Positions 32,841 through 45,760 of a DNA stretch of 64,000 nucleotides are shown piece after piece. The stretch is from Dromiciops gliroides (lineage: Eukaryota; Chordata; Mammalia; Microbiotheria; Microbiotheriidae), in contig NC_057862.1 in the NCBI RefSeq assembly GCF_019393635.1, positions 678,372,314 to 678,436,313 on the forward strand, written 5' to 3'. Position 1 is the first letter of the stretch; every line of letters begins with the position of its first letter. The notes under the pieces are model-generated. The model worked only from the letters and a program-made list of their open reading frames with translations. It searched no databases and was not told the DNA's origin. Both the position numbers and the translations under genes were made by a program.

Positions 32841-33484
32841 GAACTCTACCTACCATCTTCACTGATCAATTCTTTCATTATCTGTAGCTATCTGTTATAT
32901 CTATCATCTGTTAACCCAGACTTGCTTATTTGTCCTGCCTAATTTTGTAATTACCACTTATGTGCAACTATAGCTATTTATCTGTCTAGTCATTTGTCTT
33001 CCCCTACTTACCACCCCTCCTTAGCTCTTAATCCTCTCTTCATAGCTCTACTTATATAGAGATATAACTGTGTAGGGGTATGGTGGCAAATGTTTAACAA
33101 TTAGCTGCAGGGGTATGGTGGAAAATGTTTTAACAACTGGCTCTCTGATGTAAAAAGGTTGCCCAGCACACTTTTAAGTTTAATTTGCATTATTAACATT
33201 TCTCCATCACTTTCTTAAACCTAGACAATCATCAAAACAATAAATCAATCCCTGATTCATAGTTCTGACATAGTAATGATCACTCTGGAAATTTATATCA
33301 ATGCCTCTATCTTTATTGATCATTCATCTGTATCTATCTGTCAGCTCTATCAATGTCAAGCCTGAATTATCGAATGATTCAGATTCAATCTCTCATTTAA
33401 AAAAAATTATATTTCCCTCTCCAAGTACCTGGCAGTTATATTTAGCTATCTACATTTCCTATCTTAGGAACTAAATAGACTCTT

Positions 33485-33780
33485 TAAGATTTTTTTATTT
33501 TGTTTTGTTCAGTTATCAAGCATTTTCTCTGTCTCCCACTTTCCCTCCCTCCCCCCCTGAAAAGAAAGAAGGGAAAAAAAGAGATGTAGAATCCCTGTAT
33601 CACACAAGCACAGCCAAACAATAAAAATTCCCACATTAGTCAAATACAAAAATGCATCTCTCATTCTGCATAGCCATCATCTCTCTGGCTTGAAGTGGAC
33701 AGCAGCCTTCTTTATCAGTTTCTGCTATCATTTCTGATCCTTTTATTGATCAGAGTTCTTAAGCCTTACACAATTGTTAA
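33485..33780. mobile_element. Marsupial LINE 3'-UTR-like fragment
   Basis: TTGTTCAGTTATCAAGCATT, AAATTCCCACATTAGTCAAA, ATGCATCTCTCATTCTGCAT and TTGATCAGAGTTCTTAAGC form a recognisable dispersed repeat. LINE class probable, family uncertain. Confidence 0.55.
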
Positions 33781-34449
33781 TTTTTGTAATATATGGTCTG
33801 AATATGGAGCACTTTCCCCCACTTTATAGCAATTCTTGTTGACTTCTCTGGGCTTGTTTCCTTGTCTACAAGAGGAATGAATTGGACTCAGTGATCCCTA
33901 AGGCTTCTTTCAATGTCTAATTCCTTCCAGTCCATGAACTCATGATCCACCCAATATCGATTTCTCATCTTTGACTGTCATAGCAATTTCTGTGTGTTTC
34001 TCTAGCTCTTCTTGAAATTGATATTGGCTTATAAGTGCCCATCATTTCTCTTTTTAGCCACTGACTCTATCCCTCATACCTTTCAACCTACAGGGACTGC
34101 CTTTTGCTATTCTTTGTATTCCCAGCAGTTAGCACAGTGTTTGGCACATAGTAGGAGCTTAATAAGTGCTTATTGGCTATCAATCTATAATCTATATTAT
34201 TTATAAGCTACCTTTCAATTTACATTTTCATTGTGCATTTAAAATAATATAGATGGAGTTAGGAAAAGGAATGAGGACTGGACCTATAATTTTATTGGTA
34301 TAAATGTATACTCTATAGTCATATATAGGTTACATGATGCACCTATCTAATTAAATGTACATATGGTGTACATATACATACATACATACATACATACACA
34401 CATACACACAATATGGTGCACATAACACTTTTCTGTACATGATAAGTGT

Positions 34450-34640
34450 TGGAGTGGATAGGACACTGCACGTGTTCTCAGGATACCTGGGTTCAAATCC
34501 TGTCTCAAATCAGCTGTGTGACCCTGGGTAAGTCACTTGATTTCCCTGTGACTCAGTTTCATCATCTGTGAAATGAAGACAATAATACCTAGAACACTTT
34601 ATAACATTAGAAATGTGAGTTGTTATTATCTACACAATGA
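34450..34640 (+). mobile_element. MIR-like SINE
   Basis: GGGTTCAAATCCTGTCTCAA and TTTCATCATCTGTGAAATGA. Confidence 0.8.
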
Positions 34641-35218
34641 CTAAAGGATCTCTAACATCTTTTCCAGACCTAACATTCTTAGATTCCTTAGATAATTCTC
34701 TTCTCTGTTTACATGGGTATCACACATCTCTTTATCTGTCCACTGCCATAGAATGAAGACTCCCTGGATGTAGGGACTGTCTCATTTCTTGCTGTGGTAT
34801 CTCCAGGACCTAGCACAGTGACAGGCACACAGCAGTCATTTAAAAATGTTTGTCATTTTTATCCATCCATCTATAGCAATCCATTGATAACCTGTTATCT
34901 TTGTCATCAGGCTGAGCATTCATTATCCATTATTCATTATCCCCCTTTGAAAGGAAGAAGAGTCGACATTTATATAATGCTTTAAGGCTTACAAAACACT
35001 TGATACTTTGAAGTTTTAATAGCTTGAAACTACTCTAAAGACTGTGATTCCCTGTATGCATCATTTCATTCTTCTTACTTGTGATCTCTACCACTATCTA
35101 CATAAATCTCTCCATCAAAAGCTTCTCGTGTTCAGGGACTGCTTCACTTTTGCGGTCATATCTCCAGGCTTATTAGAGTGGTACAGAGAGAGCACTGACT
35201 AAATGCTTTTTCATCCAT

Positions 35219-35285
35219 CCCTCCCTCCCTCCTTTCCTCCCTCCCTCCCTCCTTCCCTCCATCCATCCATCCCTCCCTTCATTCT
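35219..35285 (+). repeat. CCTC/CATC simple repeat
   Basis: Degenerate CCCTC, CTTC and CATC units. Confidence 0.85.
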
Positions 35286-35442
35286 TCATTCAGTTAACTT
35301 TATTCTATAGAATATACTGTACTATAGTATACGTGTGTGTGCTCATACCCATGAATACACACATACATATATTTTTACTTATACACATATATGTTCATAT
35401 CCCTGTATGCTTATATGCTTATGTTTGTATACTATAGGATCA

Positions 35443-35675
35443 GGGCAGATAGGTGTTGAAATGCATAGAGCACTGGGCCTGGAGTCAGAAAGACCTGAGC
35501 TCAAATCTGGCCTAGATACTTCCTGAGTGACAAGCCATTTAACCCTGTTTGCCTCAGTTTCCTCATCTATAAAATAAGCTGGAGAAGGGAATGGCAAACC
35601 ACTCCAGTATCTTCGCTAAGAAGATCCCAAGGATCACAGAGGTGGGCACAATGGAAACAACAAAATCATAGATAG
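35443..35675 (+). mobile_element. MAR1-like CORE-SINE
   Basis: GGGCCTGGAGTCAGAAAGAC and GGCAAACCACTCCAGTATCT. It ends in a GATA repeat. Confidence 0.9.
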
Positions 35676-35850
35676 ATAGATAGGTAGGTAGATAGGTAGA
35701 TAGGTAGGTAGATGGATACACATAAAGATACATACATATATATAATATACACATATATGTATATATGTGTGTGTATGTATACATGCATACTTACACACAC
35801 ATATACACACATACATATATATTATATATATACACAGAGAGAGAGAGAAA
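35665..35850 (+). repeat. GATA/GGTA and TATA/CACA simple repeat
   Basis: GATA and GGTA units, then TATACATA/ACACAC-type alternation, ending in a short (GA)n. It follows directly on a MAR1-like SINE. Confidence 0.9.
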
Positions 35851-35888
35851 GAAATGATATCCTGATAGGATATGTGAAGCACATCCTA

Positions 35889-36032
35889 TCAGATACTTAC
35901 TAGCTATGTGACCTTGGGCAGGTCACTCAACCCTATTTGCCTCAGTTTCCTCATCAGTAAAATGAGCTCCAGTATCTTTGCCAAGAAAAACCCCAATGGG
36001 ATGATGAAAAGTAAGGTACAACTGAACAACAA
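35889..36032 (+). mobile_element. 5'-truncated MAR1-like SINE
   Basis: Starts at the ACTTACTAGCTATGTGACC region; ends ACTGAACAACAAA. Confidence 0.88.
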
Positions 36033-36117
36033 AATACTATATATAAAAGAATATATATCCTACCTATAATATAAATGATATACTAATAGGATATATAAGG
36101 GATATATTTTTATATAT

Positions 36118-36330
36118 TCTATTAGACACTTACTAGCTGTGTGACCTTGGGCAAGTCAATTAACCTATCTGCCTCAGTTTCCTCTCAGTAAAATGGGGAT
36201 AATAGCAGGACCTACCTCTCAGGGTTGTTGTAAGGATCAAATGAGATATTACTATTGGCAAAGGCCTTAGCATTGTGCCTGGCACATAGTAGGAGCTATT
36301 ATTATCACTGCTGCTGCTGCTGCAACCACC
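36118..36330 (+). mobile_element. MIR-like SINE
   Basis: GACACTTACTAGCTGTGTGA, GTAAAATGGGGATAATAGCA, CTGGCACATAGTAGGAGCTA. Confidence 0.82.
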
Positions 36331-37000
36331 ACTACTACCCCCACCACCACCACAACTATTACCACCGTCACTACCACCAGCACCACTACTACTACCTGCT
36401 TCAGTGGAGGGGGGAAATTTCAAGTGGGAAATGATCAATGATTGGATAAAATATTGAACTGAGGTAAGGCCACAGCTGTCCTTATTTATAGCAACTTATT
36501 GATCTTCTCTCTATGTGTGTCTCTATCTCTGCATCTTTACTGAGTCACAGCCATTTTCATCTGTCGGCTTTTTCTAGCAATTATTTATCAGTCAGCTGCC
36601 TATTTATTAGTCTCTCCATCCACCCACAAGAATGACTCCCTTTTCTTCAGGGCTTTAGGGTTGGCAAATCCATTTCCTCACAATAGCTCAAACCCATTGT
36701 ACAGAGGAGGAAACTGAGGTAACTTGGTCCTGGGTCTCCTGGCCTAGGCAATGGTGGCCTCTTGAGTCCTTCCTCTCCACAGCACTGCCTCTCTCTAGCA
36801 ATCTCTTTTCTGTCCATCTTGTTCCTCACCTATTTTTTCTCCATTAATCAACCGTTTGTCCCTATCGTTTCTTTATTGCTTAGTATTTTTTCCCTTAATT
36901 TGTGATGTTATCAGTGTAGGAAATGTTCAGGGAGGCAGCTCCCTCTGCCCATGCAGATTAGCACCTGCTTTGTAACTAATAATCTTAGTCAGTCTGTAAG

Positions 37001-37300
37001 CATTTATTAAGCACCCACTATGTGCCAGGCACTGTGCTGACAGCTGACGATACAAAGAGAGGCTGAAGGAGCTCAGAGTCTCATGAGGAGACAACATGTA
37101 AAGGGCCAAACTCAACAAACTATAGGCATATTAAATGAGAAATAATCAACAGAAGGGAGAGACCCTGGAATTAAGAGGGATCAGGAGATGCTTCTGCTAG
37201 ATTTTAGCTGGGATTTGAAAGAAGCCAGAGAAGCCAGGAGATGGAGATGGGGAAGGAGAGTGTCAGGCATGGGGGACAGTGAGGGGAAAGACACCACGTG
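37001..37300 (+). mobile_element. L2 LINE 3'-end fragment
   Basis: AAGCACCCACTATGTGCCAG, GGCACTGTGCTGACAGCTG, GAGACAACATGTAAAG, then GATTTTAGCTGGGATTTGAA. Confidence 0.75.
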
Positions 37301-37417
37301 GGAGGTGGAGAGTCTGAGAGGATGAATCACCCAGGGTCAGAAGCAAGACTTTAACTTGGGTCTTCCAGACTTAGCTTAGTTTAGTTTAGTTTTGTTCTAT
37401 CATGCTGCCATCATCCA

Positions 37418-37660
37418 GGAGCTAGAGGGCAAAGTGGATAGAATGGCAACCTTGGAATTAGGAGGGCATGAGTTCAAATCCAGCCTCAGACACTTATTAG
37501 CTGGGTGACCCTGGGAAAGTCACTTCACCCTGTTTGCCTCTGTTTACTCATTTGCAAGATGAGCTGGAGAAGGAAATGGCAACCCCCTCCAGTATCTTTG
37601 CCTAAGAAAACCCCAAACGGGGTCACAAAAATGACTGTACAATAACATCAAGAACTGCCT
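37418..37660 (+). mobile_element. MAR1-like CORE-SINE
   Basis: AAAGTGGATAGAATGGCAAC head and GATGAGCTGGAGAAGGAAAT body. Confidence 0.9.
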
Positions 37661-39093
37661 ATTCCCCACTTCATTTCCCCACCATGTGTGAAACTGGAGG
37701 CCGCATGGAGTGAGAGTCTTCCAGGGCCAAGGGATACCTGTCAGAATAGGATGGGGAGAGGTCAGGAGGGAGCCAGGCCCGAGATCTGGGGAGGGATCTG
37801 GCCCTGGTCCTGGACTCAGTAGTAGATTTCAAACATGTGCATCATATGTGTGGGGTTGGGAGCTGGGTCTTACGTGCTTCCTGATGTGTATCCATGTGGG
37901 GGACAGTGGAATGTGCTAAGTAGAGGGCTCCATTTGGAATTAGAGAGACTTCTCAGGGTGTGAATCCTGACTCAGACACCTGAGCAAGTCACTTAACCTG
38001 TGTCAGCCTCGTTTCCTCATTTGCAATGTCAGGCTAATAAGTCCTGTCACACTCATTTGTTGTGAGTTTCTGAAAAGATGATTTTACATAAGGAAGAGAG
38101 GTCGGGCACAGGACTACACCCATAGTAACATTCATATGGGGAACTCCCTCTTCTAATGCAGGTCGGCACCATTTCCACAATTTATGGTCTTAGAGAGGGG
38201 CCTAAGAGACTAAGTGACTTGCCAAGTATATGTCAGAGGGAAGGTGAATGTCTATTTAGTGGCTGGTGAGTTTTATATAGTCTTTTATATCCAGGAAGAA
38301 ATAGGTTCATGTCCTGCCTGTTATATATATTCTGGCTGTGTGACCCTGGGTAAGTCACTTAACCTAAAAGAGCTGTAGGAAACGGTAATGCATAAGGGAG
38401 AGAGACAGAGACAGAGACACAGAGAGAGACAGAGAGACAAAGATGGAGACTGAGAGATAAATTCAGAAAGAGACAGAGGAGACCCCACAAATTAGGCCAA
38501 AAGGGGTTCAGGAGAGCTCTGAATGAATGCTTAGCTGTGCAGAGCAGATAGAGGGGCTCCTGAAGTCCAGAGAAGGGGGAGATCAGGGAGGACTTCCTGG
38601 AGGAGCTGAGGTTGAGGCTAGACTGGCAAGTGTTAGGTGATGAAATGAGGAGAAATCATTTCTAGCACCAGGACGAGGTAGCATTTGAATGGGGCCTTGG
38701 AGGGTGACAATATTAACATGTAGAAAGGGAGGGATGGCATAGGGGAACTTGTGAACAAAAGTGAAGAGGCAGGGAATTGAGGCTTGAGTTTGGATGGAGA
38801 GAAGGGACCCAGTTTGACTGGAACATAGAGCATAGGAAGGGAAATAGTGGAGAATCAGGCTGGAAAAGGCACCTGGCACACAGTAGGCACTTCATACTTG
38901 TTCCCTTCCCTGGCTCTGCAAAGTTGGTTCAACAATCTTCCATCTTCAGATTCATAACAACATGGGAAGAACCGTAGAATGTCAAAACTGGAAGAGACCT
39001 TATCGATCCAAGCCCATAACCTTACAGAGGCTCAGAGCCAAGGACACGACTTCTAGTCCTGTACTCTTTCCACAGGGCTCTTCAGATTCTTTT

Positions 39094-39247
39094 CTTTTTT
39101 TGGTGGAGGGCCTGGGCAATGAGGGTTAAGTGACTTGCCCAAGGTCACACAGCTAGTAAGTGTCAAGTGTCTGAGGCCAGATTTGAACTCAGGTATTCCT
39201 GAATTCAGGGCCGGTGCTCTATGCACTGCGCCACCTAGCTGCCCCCA
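39094..39247 (-). mobile_element. Short SINE, minus strand, with 14-bp target duplication
   Basis: CTTCAGATTCTTTT occurs at 39080-39093 and 39248-39261. Confidence 0.96.
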
Positions 39248-39414
39248 CTTCAGATTCTTTTCGTGAGAATCATTGCCTTCCCTGGCTGGTGTCTTTCTCA
39301 TACCATCTTCTCTTTAGCCTAAACATTGATGGAACTTGGAGAAATTGGGGGAATTCATAAGCTGGGGGGAATAGAGAAATAAAAGTTGCATCTGTCCTCT
39401 GCTGGTTTGGAAAA

Positions 39415-39456
39415 GGGTTAGGGTTAGGGTTAAGGTTAAGGTTAAGGTTAGAGTTA
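39415..39456 (+). repeat. Interstitial telomere-like array
   Basis: Seven hexamers in register: three GGGTTA, three AGGTTA and one GAGTTA, followed by a degenerate ACACTAGGG. Short interstitial telomeric arrays are known from marsupial and other vertebrate chromosomes and can arise at repaired breaks. Confidence 0.85.
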
Positions 39457-39822
39457 ACACTAGGGTTTTCAAAACCCTCCACCAATATCTCATTTTATTA
39501 TTAGGGATTTCAACCCAGCTTTTCCTGATTCCAAGTCCCTCTCTCACAATAAGGGAGGTGATGCCGCTGAAACGGAAAAAGAAACCAACCCAAACATCCA
39601 GAGGCTTCATGTCAAATGCAATGGAAATATCTTGTGGGTTATCATATTATCCAGTGTTTTAGAATACACAGAACTCTGTGCTGACTTTCCCCCTTTATCT
39701 TCTCCAAAAAATGCCATTTGTCATATAGGGTGGCTCCTGGGGAGGGGGAGGAGGAGGGATACTGTGTCATATGGGAAACAGAAAAATATCAGTTAAAAAC
39801 TTATTTTAAAAAATAGTACAAG

Positions 39823-39960
39823 GGAAGCTAGGTAGCACAGTGCATAGAACATTGGCCCTGGGTTCAGGAGGACCTGAGTTCAAACCTGACTTCAGACACT
39901 TACTAGCTGTGTGACCTTGGGCAAGTCACTTTACCCTGATTTCCTATACACACAAACACA
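39823..39960 (+). mobile_element. Short tRNA-derived SINE
   Basis: AGCTAGGTAGCACAGTGCAT head. Its tail is diverged to ACACAAACACAC. Confidence 0.88.
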
Positions 39961-40469
39961 CAAGTAGTATATACACAATTCTGCCTTCCACCTCCAAAAG
40001 CAGAGATAATTGAGAGACAGCTTGGCACATAATTGGGAGACCCCCAGCATGGGTACTTTTGGTTATAAGATTGTTGATTTTAAGTTGGGCAGGGTCTAAG
40101 AGAGGGTAGGTGGGACTTGGCATTAGGAAGGATAGGCAGAGGAACTGGAGCCATGATTTCATTGCTGTAGGGAACTCACTTGTGTGCAAACATGCTCTAC
40201 CAATGCAGGTCTGCACCTTCTCTGCCTCCAGCAGAAGGATTAAATTATTTGCTCAGGGTCATAGAGTCAGAAGTATGTGTCAGAAGCATGACTTGAACCC
40301 AGGATTTCCTGAAGGGTTCAATCTTGACTCAGACACTTATAAACTATGTGAATCCTAGATAACTTGCTTAAACTCTCCTTGGCCTCATTTTACTCTTTGG
40401 TAAGAGAGAGAAAGGAAGTTCGACTTGATGACCTATAAGGCTCTATCTATCTCTAAATCTATGATGCTA

Positions 40470-40620
40470 TGATTTATCCAACCCCTTCATTTTAGGAATG
40501 AGGAAACTGAGGTCCAGTGACTTGCTCAAGGTCACACAGTTAGCATCAAAACTAGGATTTGAACCCTGGTCTTCTGACTCTATATCAAGGGCCCTTTCCC
40601 ACAGTATTACTCCCTGGGGC
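40470..40620 (-). mobile_element. MIR fragment, minus strand
   Basis: AATGAGGAAACTGAGGTCCA and AAGGTCACACAGTTAGCATC. Confidence 0.78.
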
Positions 40621-43080
40621 AAGTGGCAGAACCTAAATTCTGGACAGTGACAGAACTGTCACATTAGACCAATGACCCATAATCATCTGTAGGATGCCAG
40701 CCCCCTTCACATTGTCTTCCAAACTGCAACCTACCCATGTCTTTGTCACCCTGAGTATATGAAGACAATGCCCTGGGTTGGGGGCTCTGAGCTATATCCC
40801 CATAAGAGGAGATGGGCTGTGCCTCATATACATATAAAATATGTAGCCATTTATTTATCATCCAGGTCTCCTCCCGCTCCAATCTCTAATCTTGTGACCC
40901 AGGACTTGTTTGTGAGATGGATGGTACCATAATGGAACACTCTGTGTTCAAAGTTAGAGCACCATCATGTGACTAGGTTAGGGTCTATTCCATTATCAAG
41001 GTTAGTGTCAGTCAGTGCTTGGGACGATAGATTGGTATGAGGCTGTTAGGGAGTGAACCTGTAGCCATAATTAGATGATCATAATCAAAGCTTTGTTGTA
41101 TAGTCAGTAGAGAAACAACCTTGAAGCCAGAAAGACCTCAACATACACTGTCTGTGTCACTTGGGCAAATCACTTCATCTCTCAGGGAAGAAGCAGAGAA
41201 GGCATTCACCTGCATTGGGAGAGGGAATTTCTTCACCTGGGAATTCCCCCAACCTGGTGAAATCACAAGTCCAGTCTCCATCCCCTCTCTTAGGATTCAG
41301 AGCTGGAAGGGACCTTAGACACAGTCCAGTCTAACCCCCTCATTCTACACATGAGGAAACTAAGGCCCAGAGAGCTTCAATCCTTTGCCCAAAGGCACTG
41401 AGTAGAGGGTCTGTAATTTAAACTCAGGTTCCTGCCTCCAAATCTAGCATGCTTTTCCTGCTACGTCAAGGGAGGTGAGGTATGTATTGTAAAGGCAGTG
41501 ACTCTTTTCCTTAGGGCTTAGGCTTCGGTTGGGAGGAGTGGGGTGGTGGTACTGTTTGTATATTGCTGGAGGTGGGGTGGGGACAGGGCTAGGGGAGGGA
41601 TGGCTTTTCAGATGGTCGGGGGAGGTAGTTCCGGCTTTGATCAGGGCAGCGTGGGAGCAAGCCCAGGGACGGGAGTGGGAGGTGGAAATGAAGGGCAGGA
41701 GGGAGAGGGGAGGAAGATGAAAAACGGGTTGGTGCCAAGGTGGGGGTGGATATGGGGGGAAGGACCATCTCAGGGGATTTGGTGAGATGGGGGTAGGAGA
41801 GACAGGAAAGGCAAAGACAAAAGGAGGTGGGGGGCTCCTTGTGGATGTCTAAATTAAGTACAAGAGCTTGGAGAGATGGGTTCCGGTTTTTTCTCTGCCC
41901 AACTGGGTGACCCCAAGGTTGCTTCCCGTCTCTGGGCCTCAAATTCCTCCTTTGAAAAATGGGGAGTAAGTTGGACTGACAATTTCTAAGGTGTCTAGGG
42001 ACATCTGGTCTGTTGGCAGGCCCATACTTGACATACTTTTCATCTGGGGAGCACCAGTCTGAACCTTTGAGGATCCAGAGTCACCAACCCAGGTTGAGGT
42101 TAGGAATTGGAGTGAGTTGGGGATAGGGTGAGGTAAGAAATCATGTTGGGAAAAGGGAAGAGAGTAAGGATGTCTTGGGATGGGAGAAATTGTGAAAACA
42201 GCATTAGAGATAGGGTTGAAATTAAGAGCCAGGTTTAAAAGAGTGAGTTTCATTATGGGATTAAGGGTATGGTTTAGAGATGAAGATGAACACTTACCAT
42301 GTGTCAGGCACTGTGCTAAACGTTACGGATAAATCTGAGTATACAGCCTGCCCTCGAGAAGTTTACATTGAGATAGATAAAATATACAAGGGAGTAGTAC
42401 TTAGAAAAGTTTGTTTTGGACAGGGAAGTCAGAAGGATGGAGTCACAGGACAATTGATTGGCATGGCCTTTCCAAGAATGGAAAGTGTTGAGTTGACTAT
42501 TTTTCTCCAAGCTAGAGCTAGAAACGGGGAGAGATGGGAAGGCTTGGATACTTAAGCATTGAGGTGACCGGGAAGTATCATGGCAGGGGTCTGGATCTGA
42601 GCACAATAAGAGGAAGAAGGTTCACTAGTCAGACATTGGGACTGTGGGTGTAGAGAGCAATGGAGTTGGAGCTGGGAATAGATTTGCGCTCCTCATTGGA
42701 GCTAAGCATAAAGTTAAGAATGGGGATAGAGATGGGGGAGGGTAAAGTTGGGGGATGGGAAATAGGGTTCCAACTGCAGAGAATCACATTATAGGTCACC
42801 CAACTGATGAAATAGGGAACCACTTGAGACACTGAAGGAGAGAGCAAACTGGGAGTGGAAAGTTTTTGAGGATGGAGACACTGAATTATTATTTTCCAAA
42901 CAGAAGGAAACAGACTTAAATCAAAGAGAGAGGGATTGCACTTGAACAAAGAGAAAACCTTGGATGTTAGGACAGTCTTACCCTGGCTTAGGTTCTTCAA
43001 CCTGAGAGATATTCAAAAGGCAGGACTGTCCCTCCATGTTGGAAGGTTCAGACCTAAAGGCAGGGGACTAAATTAAATCA
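40620..43080 (+). other. Intron 2, mixed unique and MIR/L2 remnants
   Basis: MIR-like scraps near 41100-41190 and 41285-41480, and an L2-like end near 42285-42420. The rest is unique, with purine-rich segments (41530-41830, 42080-42260). No gene recognised. Confidence 0.4.
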
Positions 43081-43087
43081 GTTAGTC

Positions 43088-43250
43088 AGTCAGTAAACAA
43101 ACATTTGGTAAGACTTTCCCATGCACCAGGCTCTATGCTAAACTCTAAGGATTTTGTATCCTGAAAGTCTCTGCCTTTCAGCTGCTTACATACTGATGGG
43201 AGAGAGAAATATTCAGTGACCTCTCATGGTCATACAGAGATTAAAGCTCA
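43088..43250 (+). mobile_element. L2-like 3'-end fragment
   Basis: CAGGCTCTATGCTAAACTCT and GCTGCTTACATACTGATGGG. Confidence 0.6.
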
Positions 43251-43581
43251 CATATATACATAGATTATATATATACACACACTATATATATGTATACACA
43301 CACACACACACAAGACATAGTTCACAAACATGCATAGATTAAAGAATCTAAGTATTTGAAAGGTGATTAAAACAAAAGCCTGAAGGAAAGGAAAAGCAGG
43401 GACTGGATAATAGGAAACAATAGATAATCCAAAAGTAATTTCTGTTTTTCTCTGTAATACTTGGATATGCTGAGTCTATATGGACATATATTCATTTATC
43501 TTGTCTTTTCTACTCATGGGCTATTTGACCTTGGGAAAGTTACTTGCCCTCTATATGTCTGTTATTATAAAAAAGAATACT

Positions 43582-43717
43582 GCCTCCCATGAGGGTTAAG
43601 TGACTTGCCCAGGGTCACATAGCTAGTAAGTGTCAAGTGTCTGAGGCTGGATTTGAACTCAGGTCCTCCTGAATCCAGGGCCAGTGCTTTATCCACTGCA
43701 CCACCTAACTGCCCCCC
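43582..43717 (-). mobile_element. Short SINE, minus strand
   Basis: ATGAGGGTTAAGTGACTTGC to CACCTAACTGCCCC. Confidence 0.92.
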
Positions 43718-43979
43718 TCATAATATTTTCTGATGCTTACTGCCTGTGTGACCTTGGGCAAGTCACTTAAGCTCCCTGGGCCTCAGTTTCTTTCTCTGTA
43801 AGATGGGGGGGGTAGGACCACATGGTTTCTATGAACTTTTTCAGCTTAAATCTGTCTGTATTCCTATGATAAACACCCCTGGGAATTGTTTAGGGAGTCT
43901 GTCCTTATATTACAAGTCAGGAAACTGAGACCCAGAGAGGTGAGGTGAGCTATCTGAGGACACAATCAGTTAAGGGCTC

Positions 43980-44440
43980 AGATAGAGAGATAGAGAGATA
44001 GATTGATGGATGGATGGATGGATAAATAGATAGATAATGATGGAGAGGTTGATAAACAGAGGGATAGACAGATAGATAAATAGATAATGGATACCTAGTG
44101 GATACATATGATATCAGATGGATACATAGGTGGATATAGATGGATAAATAGATGATAGATGGATGGACAGAGGATAGATGAATGGATAGATAGATGAATG
44201 AATGTTTGAATAGATGGATGGATATATAGAGAGATGATGGATGATGGAGAGATAGATAAACAGATCATTAGATGGACAGAGATAAATAGATGATGGATAT
44301 ATGGATGTGTAATTAGATGGATAGACAGATGATAGATGTGTAGACAGAGAGATGGATAGATAGATGGATAGATGATGGATGGATAGATGGATATACAGAT
44401 AAACAGATAGAGATGATAGATAGATAGATGATAGATAGAG
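43980..44440 (+). repeat. Degenerate GATA/GGAT array, about 460 bp
   Basis: Long run of GATAGATA, GATGGATG and ATGGATAGATG variants with interruptions. No higher-order unit is clear. Confidence 0.92.
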
Positions 44441-44580
44441 CATTTATTTAATACTTAATATGTGCCAAGCACTGTGCTAAGTGCTAGGAATACAAAAACA
44501 AGGGGGAAAAGATAGTACCCACTTTTAGGAACCTTATATTCTAATGAAAAAGACAATATACCAGAGGAGCTTGAAAGCTG
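44441..44580 (+). mobile_element. L2-like 3'-end fragment
   Basis: TGTGCCAAGCACTGTGCTAA and GGAACCTTATATTCTAATG, directly after the GATA array. Confidence 0.7.
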
Positions 44581-45067
44581 AAATGGGAGTAGGTTTGGGA
44601 GGGTTCCCTGGGGTGAGGGAGGGGTCCAAGGTAGCTGATAGGAACTTGAATTAACTGGTACTTCTTCTGAAGCTGATGATGGTTCAGGGTGGGGTGTGTA
44701 AGGGGAGCTGTCCTCTGTCAGGAGAATGGAAGGCATAGGGAGGGGAGGTTCTAAAGGGAGGGACAAGCCTCAGAGGAGGGGTGACCAGCCCAGCTCTGGG
44801 AGGAGGGTCTGAACCAGCACAGCTCTGGGAAACCCCAGGCCTCTTCAGAATTAGGGAGCTCCCAAATCATCCCTGACCCTGGGGTGGGGTCAGAATGGCA
44901 TCCTGAGAACCCAGCGGGTTACAGTGTCATAAAACTGCTGGTCTTTCTCACTGAGGTTCCAGTCTCAATGTCAGTTCCACTGTCCTAAGATCAGTGTCCA
45001 ACATGAAATATCTTGGCTGAGTGAAATGCGGAGTAGGGGGAACTAGGGTTATGTTCCTTTGAGGCTA

Positions 45068-45335
45068 ATAATAATAACAATGATATTAATTGCTAACATT
45101 TATGTAGCTTTGTAAGGTTTGCCAAGAGCTTTACACCTATTATCTCATTTGATCCTCACAACAACCCTGGAAGTAGGCACTATCATATCCATTTTACAGA
45201 TGAAGAAACTGAGAGAAGCAGAGGGTAAGTGACTTGCCCGGGGTCATCCAGCTAGTAGGTGTCTGTCTGGGCTGAATTTGAACTCAGGTCTTTCTGACCC
45301 TGGGCTCATCTCTCTCCATGGAGCCACCTATCTCC
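45068..45335 (-). mobile_element. MIR-like SINE, minus strand, near full length
   Basis: TTTGATCCTCACAACAACCC, TTACAGATGAAGAAACTGAG and GTGACTTGCCCGGGGTCATC. Confidence 0.88.
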
Positions 45336-45564
45336 TCCCTTCTAAAGTTGAGACTCTTTGTTGCGGAGGCCTCTCCTGGGGTGAGCTTTTTTGGGGGGGG
45401 AAACGGTGAAGCAGCAGCAGTCTACGTTCCATCTGCTATACTTAGCATTGTGGCTTGACAAGGGGGACTGCCCCCCACTGAAGGGGAGGAGGGGCTATGT
45501 CCCCTACATCCTGTGGATCAGGAGAATTGTGTGAGTATGGCAGACAGACTTTGGAATATCAATA

Positions 45565-45760
45565 GATGGGCATTTATTAACCACCTACAATCTATCAGGT
45601 TCTGTGCTGGGTGCTGGGGAGACAGAAACAAAAGCAAAATGCTATCTGCCCTCAGAGAGCTTCTACTTGTTTGAAGGAGGCATGGACAAACATGAATGTA
45701 GATGAAACACATGGAAGAGAAATACAAGTTAATTTGGGGGAAGCTAGCAAGAAAAGAACT
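45565..45760 (+). mobile_element. L2-like 3'-end fragment
   Basis: GGCATTTATTAACCACCTAC, GTGCTGGGTGCTGGGGAGAC and CCCTCAGAGAGCTTCTACTT. Confidence 0.7.

Larger units (their letters stand above)
32840..35220 (+). other. AT-rich intron 2 sequence
   Basis: Contains many degenerate TATC/ATCTATC-rich stretches that look like a decayed tetranucleotide array, the LINE fragment at 33485-33780 and L2/MIR scraps (34130-34180, 34730-34860). No coding exon. Confidence 0.45.
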
